Below are positions 21,767 through 30,928 of a stretch of 45,848 nt of DNA, piece after piece. The DNA lies in NCBI GenBank assembly GCA_017391905.1, contig JAFOWX010000108.1:1-45848 (forward strand). Direction: 5' to 3'. A program made the translations under genes and the position numbers. The DNA comes from Paludibacteraceae bacterium. GTDB taxonomy: Bacteria > Bacteroidota > Bacteroidia > Bacteroidales > Paludibacteraceae. Under the pieces are notes generated by a model. That model made no database searches. It saw only the letters and a program-made list of their open reading frames with translations, and was not told where the DNA came from. Numbering within the stretch: position 1 is the first letter of the stretch; every line of letters begins with the position of its first letter.

Positions 21767-23578
21767 TTTCTTGTAAATGCCGTTTTCTATTTGTAGCAAT
21801 TGGGTGTGTGTGCCTCTTTCTACAATTTCTCCGTTATCTAACACGCAAATTTCGTCTGCATTTTGAACCGTAGATAAACGGTGAGCAATCACAATGGTAG
21901 TACGGTTGCGCATTAGGTTTTCTAAGGCTTCTTGTACCAATTTTTCGGATTCTGTGTCTAAAGCAGAGGTTGCCTCGTCCAAAATCAAAATAGGAGGGTT
22001 CTTTAGTATGGCACGCGCAATGCTAATGCGTTGGCGTTGTCCGCCAGAGAGTTTGCAGCCTCTGTCACCAATGTTGCTGTAGTAACCTTGTTCGGTAGCC
22101 GAAATAAAATCGTGCGCATTGGCAATTTTAGCCGCCGCAATTACTTGTTCCATGGTGGCATTTTCTACGCCAAAAGCAATGTTGTTGAAAAAGCTGTCGT
22201 TAAACAAAATGGCTTCTTGGTTTACGTTGCCCATTAGTCCACGTAAATTGTGCAACGTTAGGTTTTTGATGTTGGTACCGTCAATGCAAATTTCCCCTTG
22301 GTTTACATCCCAAAAACGAGGCAACAAATCTACCAGCGTAGATTTTCCGGAACCCGAAGAACCCACCAACGCAATGGTTTTACCACGTTCAATACGTAGG
22401 TTTATGTTTTGCAATACCCATTTGTTGGTGTATTTAAAGTTTACGTTTTTGTATTCAATGGCCTCTTTAAACTCGTGAATAGGGGTAGGGTTAGGGGCGT
22501 CTTGAATGGGGTTTGGTGCTGTTAAGATTTTATCAATACGTTCTAACGAAGCCAACCCTTTTCTAATATTGTAGCTGGCTCGAGATAGTTCTTTAACAGG
22601 ATTGATAATGCTGTAAAAAATAAGAATGTAGTAAATAAATACAGCCGCGTCAAAGCTTCCGTTTGATTTTAATATTAAGAAACCACCGTAGCAAATAACC
22701 GCCGCAATAATGCTTGTTCCAAGCAGCTCACTCATGGGGTGGGCTAAAAACTGGCGTCTAATTACCTTAAGAACCGCTTTTCGGATGGTTTCTGTTTGGT
22801 TGCTAAAGCGTTTGTAAATTTTTTCTTCGGCATTAAACGCTTTAATAATGCGCATACCCCCTAACGCTTCTTCTAATTGCGAGGTAAGTGCACCTTGCTC
22901 AATACCTACTTCGAGCGAATCTTTTTTAAGGTTTTTGCCAATGGATCCCATTACGTAGCCGGCTATGGGCAACATAATCAGTACAAACAGCGTAAGTTCC
23001 CAGCTTACCAATGCCAATACCACAAAGTAAATAACAATAATCAGCGGGTTTTTTACCAACATATCCAACGAACCCATAATGGAGGTATCTACGTCCATTA
23101 CATCGTTGCTCATGCGCGACATAATATCCCCTTTTCTTTCTTCCGAAAAGAATTCCATGGGAAGGTGTACAATGTTGTGAGCCAATTCGTTGCGTACATC
23201 GCGCAATACACCCGATTGAAAATAGGCAATGCACAACGAACTAAGGTAGTAGGTAATAACCTTTAAAAAGGTAAACAGAATAAGCACAAGTGCCAACGCT
23301 ATAAGCGTTTGCACTTGGCCGTGTTCTGCTATAAATAAGGTAACGTAATAGTAGAAATTGTTTTTAAGCACGCCAAATAGTTCGGTAGCAGGTACATCGT
23401 ACGACAGCAATTGATACACATCCGAACGTGTTTTAAACAAAATTTCCAAAATAGGTACAAACAGTGCAAACGAGAATAAACTAATGATGGTTGACAAGCA
23501 CCCAAAAAAGAATACACCAAACGTTTCTTTTTTGTAGTTGGGGATAAATCGCTTTAAAATGCTCAAAAATTTATTCAT
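21740..23578 (-). CDS. MsbA-like ABC exporter (fused permease and ATPase)
   Basis: 612-residue half-transporter. An N-terminal six-helix membrane domain (about 15-330) is followed by an ATPase domain with Walker A LVGSSGSGKSTLVD, signature KLSGGQRQRISIARAI, Walker B ILILDEATSALD and the switch histidine in IVIAHRLST. The family includes MsbA (lipid A flipping) and many lipid or drug exporters; no substrate-specific feature is visible. It lies 18 bp after purB on the same strand and is likely read with it. The 3' end overlaps the GGGP synthase 3' end by 27 bp, so the two transcripts are antisense to each other there. Confidence 0.9.
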   Translation of the reverse strand: MNKFLSILKRFIPNYKKETFGVFFFGCLSTIISLFSFALFVPILEILFKTRSDVYQLLSYDVPATELFGVLKNNFYYYVTLFIAEHGQVQTLIALALVLILFTFLKVITYYLSSLCIAYFQSGVLRDVRNELAHNIVHLPMEFFSEERKGDIMSRMSNDVMDVDTSIMGSLDMLVKNPLIIVIYFVVLALVSWELTLFVLIMLPIAGYVMGSIGKNLKKDSLEVGIEQGALTSQLEEALGGMRIIKAFNAEEKIYKRFSNQTETIRKAVLKVIRRQFLAHPMSELLGTSIIAAVICYGGFLILKSNGSFDAAVFIYYILIFYSIINPVKELSRASYNIRKGLASLERIDKILTAPNPIQDAPNPTPIHEFKEAIEYKNVNFKYTNKWVLQNINLRIERGKTIALVGSSGSGKSTLVDLLPRFWDVNQGEICIDGTNIKNLTLHNLRGLMGNVNQEAILFNDSFFNNIAFGVENATMEQVIAAAKIANAHDFISATEQGYYSNIGDRGCKLSGGQRQRISIARAILKNPPILILDEATSALDTESEKLVQEALENLMRNRTTIVIAHRLSTVQNADEICVLDNGEIVERGTHTQLLQIENGIYKKLQQSQALH

Positions 23579-23596
23579 GGCACTGTTTCTATTAAA

Positions 23597-24940
23597 TTAG
23601 ATACCTGTGTAAGTGTATGGCGAAATGGCGCGTAATTCTTCTTTTACGCTATCCGATACGTTAAGCCCTTCAATAAATTGCGCAATAGATTGCTCGTTTA
23701 CTACGTCGTTGGTACGAGTAAGCTCTTTCAACGTTTCGTAGGGTTTTGGGTAGTTTTCTCTACGCAAAATGGTTTGAATGGCTTCGGCTACCACGTTCCA
23801 GCAGTTTTCCAAATCGGCTTTAATGGCTTTTTCGTTAAGCAATAGTTTGCCCAAGCCTTTCATGGTGCTGGCAATAGCCAACAACGAGTGTGCCAAAGGT
23901 ACACCAATGTTACGAATTACGGTAGAGTCTGTTAAGTCGCGTTGCAAGCGAGAAACAGGCAATTTGTGTGCCAAGTGTTCCAAAATAGCGGTAGAAATAC
24001 CCAAGTTGCCTTCTGAGTTTTCAAAGTCAATGGGGTTAACCTTGTGAGGCATAGCCGAAGAGCCCACTTCGCCTGCTTTGATGGTTTGTTTAAAGTATTC
24101 CATCGAAATGTAGGTCCAGAAGTCGCGGTCAAGGTCAATGATAATGGTGTTGATGCGTTTAATGGCATCAAAAACCGCTGCCAAATGGTCGTAGTTAGAA
24201 ATTTGGGTAGTCCATTGTTCGCGTTCCAAACCTAAGTATTGGCTTACAAATTGGTTGCCAAATGCTCTCCAGTCTTGTGCAGGATATGCCACGTGGTGAG
24301 CGTTAAAGTTACCGGTAGCGCCACCAAATTTAGCGGTGTATTTAACGGCTTTAAGGGTAGCCAATTGTTCTTTTAAACGGTAAGCAAATACTTTGATTTC
24401 TTTGCCCAAGCGGGTAGGAGAGGCTGGTTGACCGTGGGTTTTAGCAAGCATGGGAACGTCTTTCCAATCTTCAGCAAATGCATTCAATTTGGCAATAAGT
24501 TCTTCCAAAGCAGGAATAAACACGTTTTGCAAACTTTCTTTTACCATCATGGGCACCGAGGTATTGTTGATGTCTTGCGAAGTCAAACCAAAGTGAATAA
24601 ACTCTTTGTAATCGCTCAAACCCATTTCGTCAAATTTGCCTTTGATAAAGTATTCAACGGCTTTAACGTCGTGGTTGGTTACTTTTTCGGTGTCTTTTAC
24701 AATTTGTGCATCGGCCAACGTAAAGTTTTTATAAATGTTACGTAGGCTTTCAAACAATCCTTTGTCCACACCTTGTAGTTGGGGCACAGGAAGTTCGCAC
24801 AAAGCAATAAAGTATTCAATTTCTACACGTACGCGGTATTGAATCAATGCAAACTCTGAATAGTAAGGAGCTAACTCGCTTACTTTGCCACGATAACGGC
24901 CGTCAACGGGCGAAATGGCTGTTAAAATTGATAATTCCAT
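23597..24940 (-). CDS. purB: Adenylosuccinate lyase
   Basis: 447-residue enzyme of the fumarase/aspartase superfamily. It cleaves SAICAR to AICAR and adenylosuccinate to AMP in purine synthesis. The start LTAISPVDGRYRGKVSELAPYYSE is typical of the E. coli-type PurB. Active-site segments are KVTNHDVKAVEYF, HFGLTSQDINNTS, AKTHGQPASPTRLGKE and the flexible signature loop GSSAMPHKVNPIDFENSEGN. Length is normal. It is followed by the ABC exporter and preceded by a repeat-built hairpin. No -7 box was found nearby. Confidence 0.95.
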   Translation of the reverse strand: MELSILTAISPVDGRYRGKVSELAPYYSEFALIQYRVRVEIEYFIALCELPVPQLQGVDKGLFESLRNIYKNFTLADAQIVKDTEKVTNHDVKAVEYFIKGKFDEMGLSDYKEFIHFGLTSQDINNTSVPMMVKESLQNVFIPALEELIAKLNAFAEDWKDVPMLAKTHGQPASPTRLGKEIKVFAYRLKEQLATLKAVKYTAKFGGATGNFNAHHVAYPAQDWRAFGNQFVSQYLGLEREQWTTQISNYDHLAAVFDAIKRINTIIIDLDRDFWTYISMEYFKQTIKAGEVGSSAMPHKVNPIDFENSEGNLGISTAILEHLAHKLPVSRLQRDLTDSTVIRNIGVPLAHSLLAIASTMKGLGKLLLNEKAIKADLENCWNVVAEAIQTILRRENYPKPYETLKELTRTNDVVNEQSIAQFIEGLNVSDSVKEELRAISPYTYTGI

Positions 24941-24954
24941 ACTTAGTTATAAAA

Positions 24955-25004
24955 GGAGAAATGAGAAAGGAGAAATGAGAAAGGAAAGACACCTTTCTCA
25001 TTTC
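24955..25004. terminator. Hairpin built from AGGAGAAATGAGAA repeats
   Basis: Two direct AGGAGAAATGAGAAAGG-like units are followed by an inverted one. GAAATGAGAAAGG (24972-24984) pairs perfectly with CCTTTCTCATTTC (24992-25004). It lies between purB and the nhaD stop and probably acts as terminator for nhaD. Confidence 0.6.
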
Positions 25005-25017
25005 CATCTCTACGTTA

Positions 25018-26316
25018 TTATAAGAATATTAATTGCGTAATAATGTAAATGGGTAACAAAACAATCAATGAGAATTTAAACATGTAGCCAAAGAAGCTGG
25101 GCATCTCAATTTTGTTTTGTTCTGCAATGGCTTTCACCATAAAGTTAGGACCGTTGCCAATGTAAGTCATAGCACCAAAGAATACGGCACCCATAGAGAT
25201 AGCTTTTAATAGCATTTCGTCAACACCAGCAACCAAACCTGGTAGGGTAGGATCTGCCACTAAACCACCGGCAACGCTATGGAAGGCAAGAGCTGTAGGT
25301 GCGTTGTCTAAGAACGAGCTAAGTGCACCGGTAGCATACACAAATTGCCATGCTTCTGTAATACCAAGGCTATCAGCATTGGCTTTTAAGTATAGTAGAG
25401 CAGGAGTCATGGTTGCAAAAATACCTAAGAATAAGGCAGCAACTTCCAAAATTGGGCCCCAAGAATAGTTGTTTTCTTTACGAATTTGTTGTTTGGTGGT
25501 AAACCAAGAAGCCAAGATAATCAATACCAACACAATTTCACGAAGCAATTTTACGTAAATAGGTGCGTGGTGGTCGCCCATAGCAGGAATAGTACCAGGG
25601 TTAATAAAGGCAACAGCACAAACTACAGCTACTAAATAAAGGAAGTTGATGTTACCGCTAATTTTAATGGAAGCTTTTTCGTTGTTATCTTTAGCAATAT
25701 CGGCAGCATCTTCTTTTTTGTACATAATGGTATCTACAATAAAGTACACCAATAGCAACAAAGCTCCGGCAAATGCCCATTCGGGAATCATGCCCATAAA
25801 CCAAGTAAAGGGAGCGCCTTTAAGGTAAAGTAGGAACAATGGAGGGTCGCCAAGGGGAGTAAGCAAACCACCGCAGTTAGCTACAGCAGCAATAAAGAAC
25901 AAAATGGTGTGTACTTTGTGCTTACGTTCTTTGTTTGTTTCAATCAAAGGACGGATAAGCAACATAGCAGCACCGGTGGTACCCATAATAGATGCCAATA
26001 AGTAACCAATGCCTAAAAATGCGGTATTAACTACGGGTTTAGCAGCCAAGTTGCCACCAATGTGAATACCACCTGTTACAGTAAACAAAGCGGTAAGCAG
26101 AATAATAAATGGCACGTAGTCAAATACCATTTGGTGAATTAAATCGCCCGACATGCCGTTCATGCATAACCATGCGGCTGTTGGTACACCCAAAATCAAC
26201 GAAACAATAAGTTTGTTTCGGTTGTTTTCCCACCAATGTTCAGCCACAAGCGGCCCAATAGCAATGCATAGCAGCATCACCACAAAGGGGATCAATGCAA
26301 ATACTGGAATTTCCAT
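25018..26316 (-). CDS. nhaD: NhaD-like sodium:proton antiporter / CitMHS-type transporter
   Basis: 432-residue inner-membrane protein of the ion-transporter superfamily with about 11-12 hydrophobic helices from residue 5 to the end. Characteristic loops are GGIHIGGNLAAKPVVNT, LASIMGTTGAAMLLIRPLIE and the re-entrant stretch ANCGGLLTPLGDPPLFL, repeated in the second half as SSFLDNAPTALAFH and AMTYIGNGPNFMVKAIAEQ. These GDPP and NGPN motifs are shared by NhaD antiporters and ArsB/citrate-type carriers; an exchange of Na+ for H+ is the usual annotation. It lies 37 bp after lepA on the same strand, so co-transcription is likely. Confidence 0.82.
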   Translation of the reverse strand: MEIPVFALIPFVVMLLCIAIGPLVAEHWWENNRNKLIVSLILGVPTAAWLCMNGMSGDLIHQMVFDYVPFIILLTALFTVTGGIHIGGNLAAKPVVNTAFLGIGYLLASIMGTTGAAMLLIRPLIETNKERKHKVHTILFFIAAVANCGGLLTPLGDPPLFLLYLKGAPFTWFMGMIPEWAFAGALLLLVYFIVDTIMYKKEDAADIAKDNNEKASIKISGNINFLYLVAVVCAVAFINPGTIPAMGDHHAPIYVKLLREIVLVLIILASWFTTKQQIRKENNYSWGPILEVAALFLGIFATMTPALLYLKANADSLGITEAWQFVYATGALSSFLDNAPTALAFHSVAGGLVADPTLPGLVAGVDEMLLKAISMGAVFFGAMTYIGNGPNFMVKAIAEQNKIEMPSFFGYMFKFSLIVLLPIYIITQLIFL

Positions 26317-26353
26317 AAATGTTTAAAGTTTATAATTGATTTTATTTTGAATA

Positions 26354-28141
26354 TTAATCAAGCTTAAGCACCTCCATAAACGCCTTTTGAGGTACTTCTA
26401 CGGTACCAATTTGCTTCATGCGTTTTTTACCTTTCTTTTGTTTTTCAAGCAACTTGCGTTTACGCGACACGTCACCACCGTAACATTTGGCGGTTACGTC
26501 TTTACGCACCGGTTTAATGGTTTCGCGCGCAATAATTTTAGAACCAATAGCAGCTTGAATAGCAATTTCAAATTGTTGGCGTGGTATCAGCTCGCGCAAT
26601 TTTTCGCACATTCTTCTACCAATGGTAACGGCATTGTCAAAGTGGGTTAGGGTAGAAAGCGCATCCACAGGTTCGCCGTTAAGCAAAATATCCAATTTAA
26701 TAAGGCGCGAGGTCCTAAAACCGTTCATGTGGTAGTCGAACGAAGCGTAGCCTTTGGAAATGGATTTTAGTTTATCGTAAAAGTCAAACACAATTTCGCC
26801 CATAGGCATGTCGTACGTTAATTCGATACGATTAGACGAAATGTATTCTTGCTTAATCAGTTCGCCACGTTTGCCCAAGCAAAGGGTCATGATTTGGCCA
26901 ATAAAGTCTGTTTTGGTAATGATGGATGCACGAATGTAAGGCTCTTCAACATGGTCAATAAGCATTACGTCTGGCATGCCCGAAGGGTTGTGTACTTCCA
27001 ATTCTTCGCCTTTTTTGGTAAAGATGCGATACGGTACGTTAGGCACGGTAGTAATAACGTCCATGTTAAATTCACGGTCTAAACGCTCTTGCACAATTTC
27101 CATGTGCAACATGCCCAAGAAACCGCAACGGAAACCAAAGCCCAATGCAGCCGACGATTCGGCTTGGAAGGTAAGTGCCGCATCGTTTAGTTGCAATTTT
27201 TCGATGGATGCACGTAAATCTTCAAAATCTTCGGTATTGATAGGATAGATACCTGCGAAGACCATAGGTTTTACTTCTTCAAAACCATCAATCGCACTCT
27301 CGCAAGAATTGTTTACGTGGGTAATGGTATCGCCCACACGTACTTCTTTAGAGTTTTTGATGCCCGAAATAATGTAACCCACATCGCCACAAGAAAGGGT
27401 CTTTTTAGGTTCCATTTCGAGGCGCAAAACCCCAATTTCGTCGGCATAATATTGTTTGCCGGTGTTTACAAACTTAACAAAATCGCCTTGGCTGATGCTA
27501 CCGTTTATGATTTTCATGTAGGTAATGATACCCCTAAACGAGTTGAAAACCGAGTCGAAAATCAAGCATTGAAGCGGTGCTTCTGGATCGCCTTTGGGTG
27601 GCTTGATGCGCTCTACAATGGCTTGCAAAATTTCGGGCACACCCATACCGGTTTTGCCACTGGCACGAATAATTTCTTCGCGTTTACATCCCAATAGTTC
27701 CACAATTTGGTCTTCCACCTCGTCGGGCATGGCGTTGTCCATGTCCATTTTGTTCATAATGGGGATAATTTCCAAATCGTGCTCAATGGCCATGTATAAG
27801 TTGGAAATGGTTTGTGCTTGAATACCTTGTGTAGCGTCCACAATAAGTAATGCGCCCTCGCAGGCTGCAATGGAACGTGATACCTCGTAGGCAAAGTCAA
27901 CGTGCCCCGGGGTGTCAATTAAGTTTAAGGTATATTTTTCGCCGTTCAGGGTGTAGTCCATCTGAATGGCGTGGCTTTTAATGGTGATACCGCGTTCGCG
28001 CTCCAAATCCATGTCGTCCAATACTTGCGCTTGCAAGTCTTTGCCGGTTACGGTACGTGTCTCTTCTAATAAACGGTCTGCCAACGTACTTTTACCGTGG
28101 TCAATGTGGGCGATAATACAGAAGTTTCTTATATGTTTCAT
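26354..28141 (-). CDS. lepA: Elongation factor 4 (LepA GTPase)
   Basis: 595-residue translational GTPase, normal length for LepA, which acts on ribosomes during initiation or back-translocation. G motifs are [10 protein letters not shown] (G1, residues 10-19), RGITIKS (G2), DTPGHVDF (G3), NKMDM (G4) and a SGKTG stretch near G5. Domain II, the EF-G-like domains and the LepA-specific C-terminal domain ([23 protein letters not shown]) are all present. It is first in an operon with NhaD. The start codon follows a gap without recognisable promoter boxes. Confidence 0.95.
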   Translation of the reverse strand: MKHIRNFCIIAHIDHGKSTLADRLLEETRTVTGKDLQAQVLDDMDLERERGITIKSHAIQMDYTLNGEKYTLNLIDTPGHVDFAYEVSRSIAACEGALLIVDATQGIQAQTISNLYMAIEHDLEIIPIMNKMDMDNAMPDEVEDQIVELLGCKREEIIRASGKTGMGVPEILQAIVERIKPPKGDPEAPLQCLIFDSVFNSFRGIITYMKIINGSISQGDFVKFVNTGKQYYADEIGVLRLEMEPKKTLSCGDVGYIISGIKNSKEVRVGDTITHVNNSCESAIDGFEEVKPMVFAGIYPINTEDFEDLRASIEKLQLNDAALTFQAESSAALGFGFRCGFLGMLHMEIVQERLDREFNMDVITTVPNVPYRIFTKKGEELEVHNPSGMPDVMLIDHVEEPYIRASIITKTDFIGQIMTLCLGKRGELIKQEYISSNRIELTYDMPMGEIVFDFYDKLKSISKGYASFDYHMNGFRTSRLIKLDILLNGEPVDALSTLTHFDNAVTIGRRMCEKLRELIPRQQFEIAIQAAIGSKIIARETIKPVRKDVTAKCYGGDVSRKRKLLEKQKKGKKRMKQIGTVEVPQKAFMEVLKLD

Positions 28142-28241
28142 AAAATATTTATGTCGCTTGTAGCTTGTAAACTCGCTTTGCTCTATTTTTATTCCCTGCG
28201 TTGCAGTCGCTACGCTCCCTTAACACAGAGTTACAATATAG

Positions 28242-28261
28242 GTTAACCCCTGCGGGGTAAC
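28242..28261. repeat. GTTAACCCC-TGC-GGGGTAAC hairpin
   Basis: A perfect short palindrome of the CCCC/GGGG type also seen at 2338-2348 and 34956-34966. It lies 10 bp after the acyltransferase stop (minus strand) and could stop its transcript, though no T-run follows. Confidence 0.55.
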
Positions 28262-28271
28262 TTCTAATTAT

Positions 28272-28985
28272 TTAACGTGTTTTAGGCTCGTCTATTCCTT
28301 TACTATTGTAGTACTCTTCCAAGTGGTGGTTAAACTCGGTTTTGTCCATTCCTTTCCACGATTTTACCAAATCGGTAATGTCTTCAAATTCCATAATCAC
28401 CTTGCGACGTGGGAAAAATAATTTCCAAGCATTGGTAAATAGGGTAGGGAAAATAGGTGGAGTACCTTTTCGGCCATATCGGCTGGTGCAACTGCCCCAA
28501 AGACCTCTAATTTTAGTGGCAATAACGCGTGTTTCGTCGGGCATGATTTGCGCCATGGTGTGCGCCATGTTTCGGCCACCTAAACTTTCTTTACCGTCCG
28601 AAGTACAGTGTCCCGAAGGGTAAAAAATAACGGTTCTGCCTGCTTGTAACGATTCTAAACAAAGGTTGTTAAGCTGTTTGGCTTGTTCCAATCCGCTGCG
28701 ACTTTTGCGTAGGTTAGGCACGCTGATGCTGCCAAAAACGTCTAAGATACTTTTAAACACTTTGTTAGCAAAAAAGCGTTCGTCCACAAAGGGTTGTAAG
28801 GGGTATTTGTATAATTCGGAGAATAGCAACATGGGGTCGATAACGGCCATGTGAGTAGGCCATACCAATTTGCTTCCTGGTTGGTTTAAACATTCAACGT
28901 TTACCAACGTTACTTTGTAGCGCATTCTAAATAGGGTTCTAAAGAACAAACAAACCCTTGCGCGTTTATCCGGAAATTTAGCCAT
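28272..28985 (-). CDS. PlsC-like 1-acyl-glycerol-phosphate acyltransferase
   Basis: 237-residue glycerolipid acyltransferase-fold protein. The catalytic HX4D motif is THMAVIDPM. The acceptor-binding region is FYPSGHCTSDGKESLGG, in place of the usual FPEGTRS, which is somewhat divergent. KIRGLWGSCTSRYGRKGTPP and a short basic C-terminus follow. Similar domains occur fused to an MFS transporter and acyl-ACP ligase (Aas-like); here the domain stands alone. The likely role is acylation of lysophospholipid. Start 28985 (MAKFPDKRAR) was chosen; an ATG six bases upstream is equally possible. A TAACTTTG -7 box lies 27 bp upstream. Confidence 0.78.
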   Translation of the reverse strand: MAKFPDKRARVCLFFRTLFRMRYKVTLVNVECLNQPGSKLVWPTHMAVIDPMLLFSELYKYPLQPFVDERFFANKVFKSILDVFGSISVPNLRKSRSGLEQAKQLNNLCLESLQAGRTVIFYPSGHCTSDGKESLGGRNMAHTMAQIMPDETRVIATKIRGLWGSCTSRYGRKGTPPIFPTLFTNAWKLFFPRRKVIMEFEDITDLVKSWKGMDKTEFNHHLEEYYNSKGIDEPKTR

Positions 28986-29011
28986 AATCATAGCAAATTA
29001 CAATTAGCGAG

Positions 29012-29019
29012 CAAAGTTA
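29012..29019 (-). promoter_or_regulatory. -7 box of acyltransferase gene
   Basis: Minus strand TAACTTTG. The region where the upstream element should lie is filled by pyrimidine-rich CTCCTTTCTCCTTTC units. Confidence 0.55.
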
Positions 29020-29024
29020 GTAAA

Positions 29025-29245
29025 AAATGGAGAATAAAGAAAGGAGAAAGGAGAATTTTATTGAGGAATCGACCCCATTCGGTCCAGAATGTATGGTGAT
29101 GCGGTGATGCGGTGAGGCGGTGAATCGAAAAATTATTCGCTTCGCTCATGATTTCAGGCATCGCCTCAGCATAACCAAACAAGTTTGTTTCTGCATTCGG
29201 CTCGCACTGAAATTCCTAATTCCTAATTCCTCATTCCTAATTATT
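29025..29245. repeat. Modular intergenic repeat, copy C, with flanking tandem units
   Basis: The 321-bp gap between the divergent acyltransferase and PurF-like genes contains no gene. From left: GGAGAAAGGAGAA units (29036-29056); GGTGATGCGGTGATGCGGTG units (29093-29123), which read TCACCGCA on the minus strand; the mini-hairpin GCGAAGC (29145-29139 on minus); the long element 29147-29214 with ATTTCAG/CTGAAAT arms and an inner CAAACTTGTTTG palindrome; then CCTAATTCCTAATTCCTCA units (29213-29240). The long element is an inverted copy of 32271-32352. Confidence 0.75.
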
Positions 29246-29256
29246 CAACTTTACTA

Positions 29257-29286
29257 TTGGACTTTTGACCTTTTTTACTAACTTTG
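29257..29286 (+). promoter_or_regulatory. Promoter of PurF-like gene
   Basis: TTG (29257-29259) and TAACTTTG (29279-29286) with a 19-nt spacer, 26 bp before the ATG. Confidence 0.72.
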
Positions 29287-29312
29287 CAACCTAATTAACT
29301 ACTACAAGCATT

Positions 29313-30725
29313 ATGGGAGGCTTTTTTGGTGCCATTTCAAAAAAGAATTGTTTGTCGGACGTGTTTTATGGAACCGACTATAATTCACACCTTGGTACAC
29401 GTCGTGCCGGTATGGCTACGTATTCGCCCGAATACGGCATTAAACGCACCATTCACAACATTGAAGGTGCTTATTTTCGTTCAAAATTTGAAGACGGTTT
29501 GCCTAAATTTGGCGAACCAACATCGGGCATTGGTGTAATTAGTGATACGGATGCTCAGCCTGTTATCATTCAATCTCACTTGGGCAGAATGGCGGTGGTA
29601 ACCGTTGCTCGTATCGATAATTTTGATGAAGTTGAACAATACTTGCTCGAAAAAAATCATCATTTTACAGAATATAGCGGTGGCAAAACCAATCAAACAG
29701 AAATGATTGCCATTCTTATTTCTGAGGGCAAAACCTTGGAAGACGGCATCAGGCACATGTTTGAAAAAATTAAAGGCTCTTGCTCGTTGCTTATTTTGCA
29801 CCAAGACGGAACGGTGTATGCCGTGCGCGACAAATTGGGCAGAACACCTATTGTGGTGGGCAAAAAAGATGGAGCAGTGGCTGTTTCGAGCGAATCAAAT
29901 GCGTTCCATAATTTAGGATACGACATTGATTACTTTATAGGCCCTGGCGAAATGCTTAAAATTACAGCCGATGGATGGTCGCAAGTGCGTCCTGCAGGCG
30001 ATAAAATGCAAATTTGCTCGTTCTTCTGGGTTTACTTTGGATTCCCTTCTTGCGATTACGAAGGCATTAACGTAGATACCGTACGTTGTGCTATGGGCGA
30101 AGAATTGGGTAAAAACGATGATACCGAAGCCGATTTTGTATGCGGTATTCCCGATTCGGGTATTGGACATGCCATTGGTTATGCCATTGGTCGTAAAATC
30201 CCATACAAACGCGGTATTTTAAAATATACTCCTACATGGCCTCGTAGCTTTACCCCAGCACACCAAAGCATGCGTAGTTTGGTAGCCAAAATGAAATTAT
30301 TGCCCAACAAACAAATGCTAAACGGTCAGCGAGTGGTATTTTTGGACGACTCTATTGTGCGTGGTACACAGCTAAAAGGCAATGCGCAAATGATGTTCAA
30401 TTGCGGTGCCAAAGAAATTCACATGCGTATAGCTTGTCCTCCTATGGTGTATTCGTGTCGTTACCTTAACTTTTCATCGACACAAAACGATTTGGAGTTG
30501 ATTACCCGCAGCATTATTGAACAATTAGAAGGTAGCCACGATAAGAATTTACACGAATACGTAGATCCTGCATCGCCCAAATACAAAAAAATGGTAGAAA
30601 TGATGCGTGAACGCTTTGGAATGACGTCGCTTAAATTCAATACAGTTGACGATTTGATCAAAGCCATTGGCCTACCCAAAGAAAAAGTATGTACACACTG
30701 CTTTGACGGCAGCAGCTATTATTAA
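29313..30725 (+). CDS. PurF-like amidophosphoribosyltransferase paralogue lacking the catalytic cysteine
   Basis: 470 residues with the two-domain layout of glutamine PRPP amidotransferase. The phosphoribosyltransferase domain looks intact: GIPDSGIGHAIGYA (279-292), KRGILKYTPTWPRSF, and the PRPP loop VVFLDDSIVRGTQ (341-353). The N-terminal Ntn glutaminase domain is altered: it starts MGGFFGA where active enzymes read MCGIFG, so the nucleophilic Cys is Gly. The oxyanion-hole HNGN stretch reads ARIDN (99-103), and the SDTE-type motif reads NQTE (127-130). It is therefore probably not a glutaminase. It may use free ammonia or have a regulatory or other role. A related cysteine-less form exists in Bacteroidales, from memory. 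Own promoter; a perfect 20-bp palindrome overlaps the stop. Confidence 0.87.
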   Translation: MGGFFGAISKKNCLSDVFYGTDYNSHLGTRRAGMATYSPEYGIKRTIHNIEGAYFRSKFEDGLPKFGEPTSGIGVISDTDAQPVIIQSHLGRMAVVTVARIDNFDEVEQYLLEKNHHFTEYSGGKTNQTEMIAILISEGKTLEDGIRHMFEKIKGSCSLLILHQDGTVYAVRDKLGRTPIVVGKKDGAVAVSSESNAFHNLGYDIDYFIGPGEMLKITADGWSQVRPAGDKMQICSFFWVYFGFPSCDYEGINVDTVRCAMGEELGKNDDTEADFVCGIPDSGIGHAIGYAIGRKIPYKRGILKYTPTWPRSFTPAHQSMRSLVAKMKLLPNKQMLNGQRVVFLDDSIVRGTQLKGNAQMMFNCGAKEIHMRIACPPMVYSCRYLNFSSTQNDLELITRSIIEQLEGSHDKNLHEYVDPASPKYKKMVEMMRERFGMTSLKFNTVDDLIKAIGLPKEKVCTHCFDGSSYY

Positions 30726-30743
30726 AGGTCGTTAACGACCTTT
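30724..30743 (+). terminator. Perfect palindrome at the PurF-like stop codon
   Basis: AAAGGTCGTTAACGACCTTT is self-complementary over 20 bp and includes the last two bases of the stop codon. It may act as a transcript-end hairpin, but no T-run follows. It could also be a protein-binding palindrome. Confidence 0.5.
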
Positions 30744-30821
30744 AGGGTAAGTCGGTTATTTGGTTATTATTCGTACTTCGTACTCATCAGTACGTCGGTG
30801 ATTTGGTATATTAATACAATG

Positions 30822-30928
30822 CTAAATCATGATGATAAAAATCAGACTTGCCTATGTTTTAAAATAATAATTTGAGCGAAGCGAATCGAGTAATCGATTC
30901 ACCGACTCACCGATTCACCAAAAATAAT
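30822..30928. repeat. Modular intergenic repeat, partial copy D before ffh
   Basis: Contains AAATCATGA (30824-30832), GCGAAGC (30876-30882), a perfect GAATCGA-GTAA-TCGATTC hairpin (30883-30900) and TCACCGACTCACCGATTCACC-type units (30898-30920) that end 9 bp before the ffh ATG. Confidence 0.65.

Noticed and set aside
24955-25004. TCACC and CTCCTTTCT repeats as mimics of the 16S rRNA 3' end
   Set aside because: There is a partial resemblance to CACCTCCTTTCT, but no full copy is present and the repeats are low-complexity, so chance is enough.
30872-30928. Upstream extension of Ffh through TCACC repeats
   Set aside because: It would need a TTG start and adds repeat-derived residues; the family start MFESLSERL is clear at 30929.
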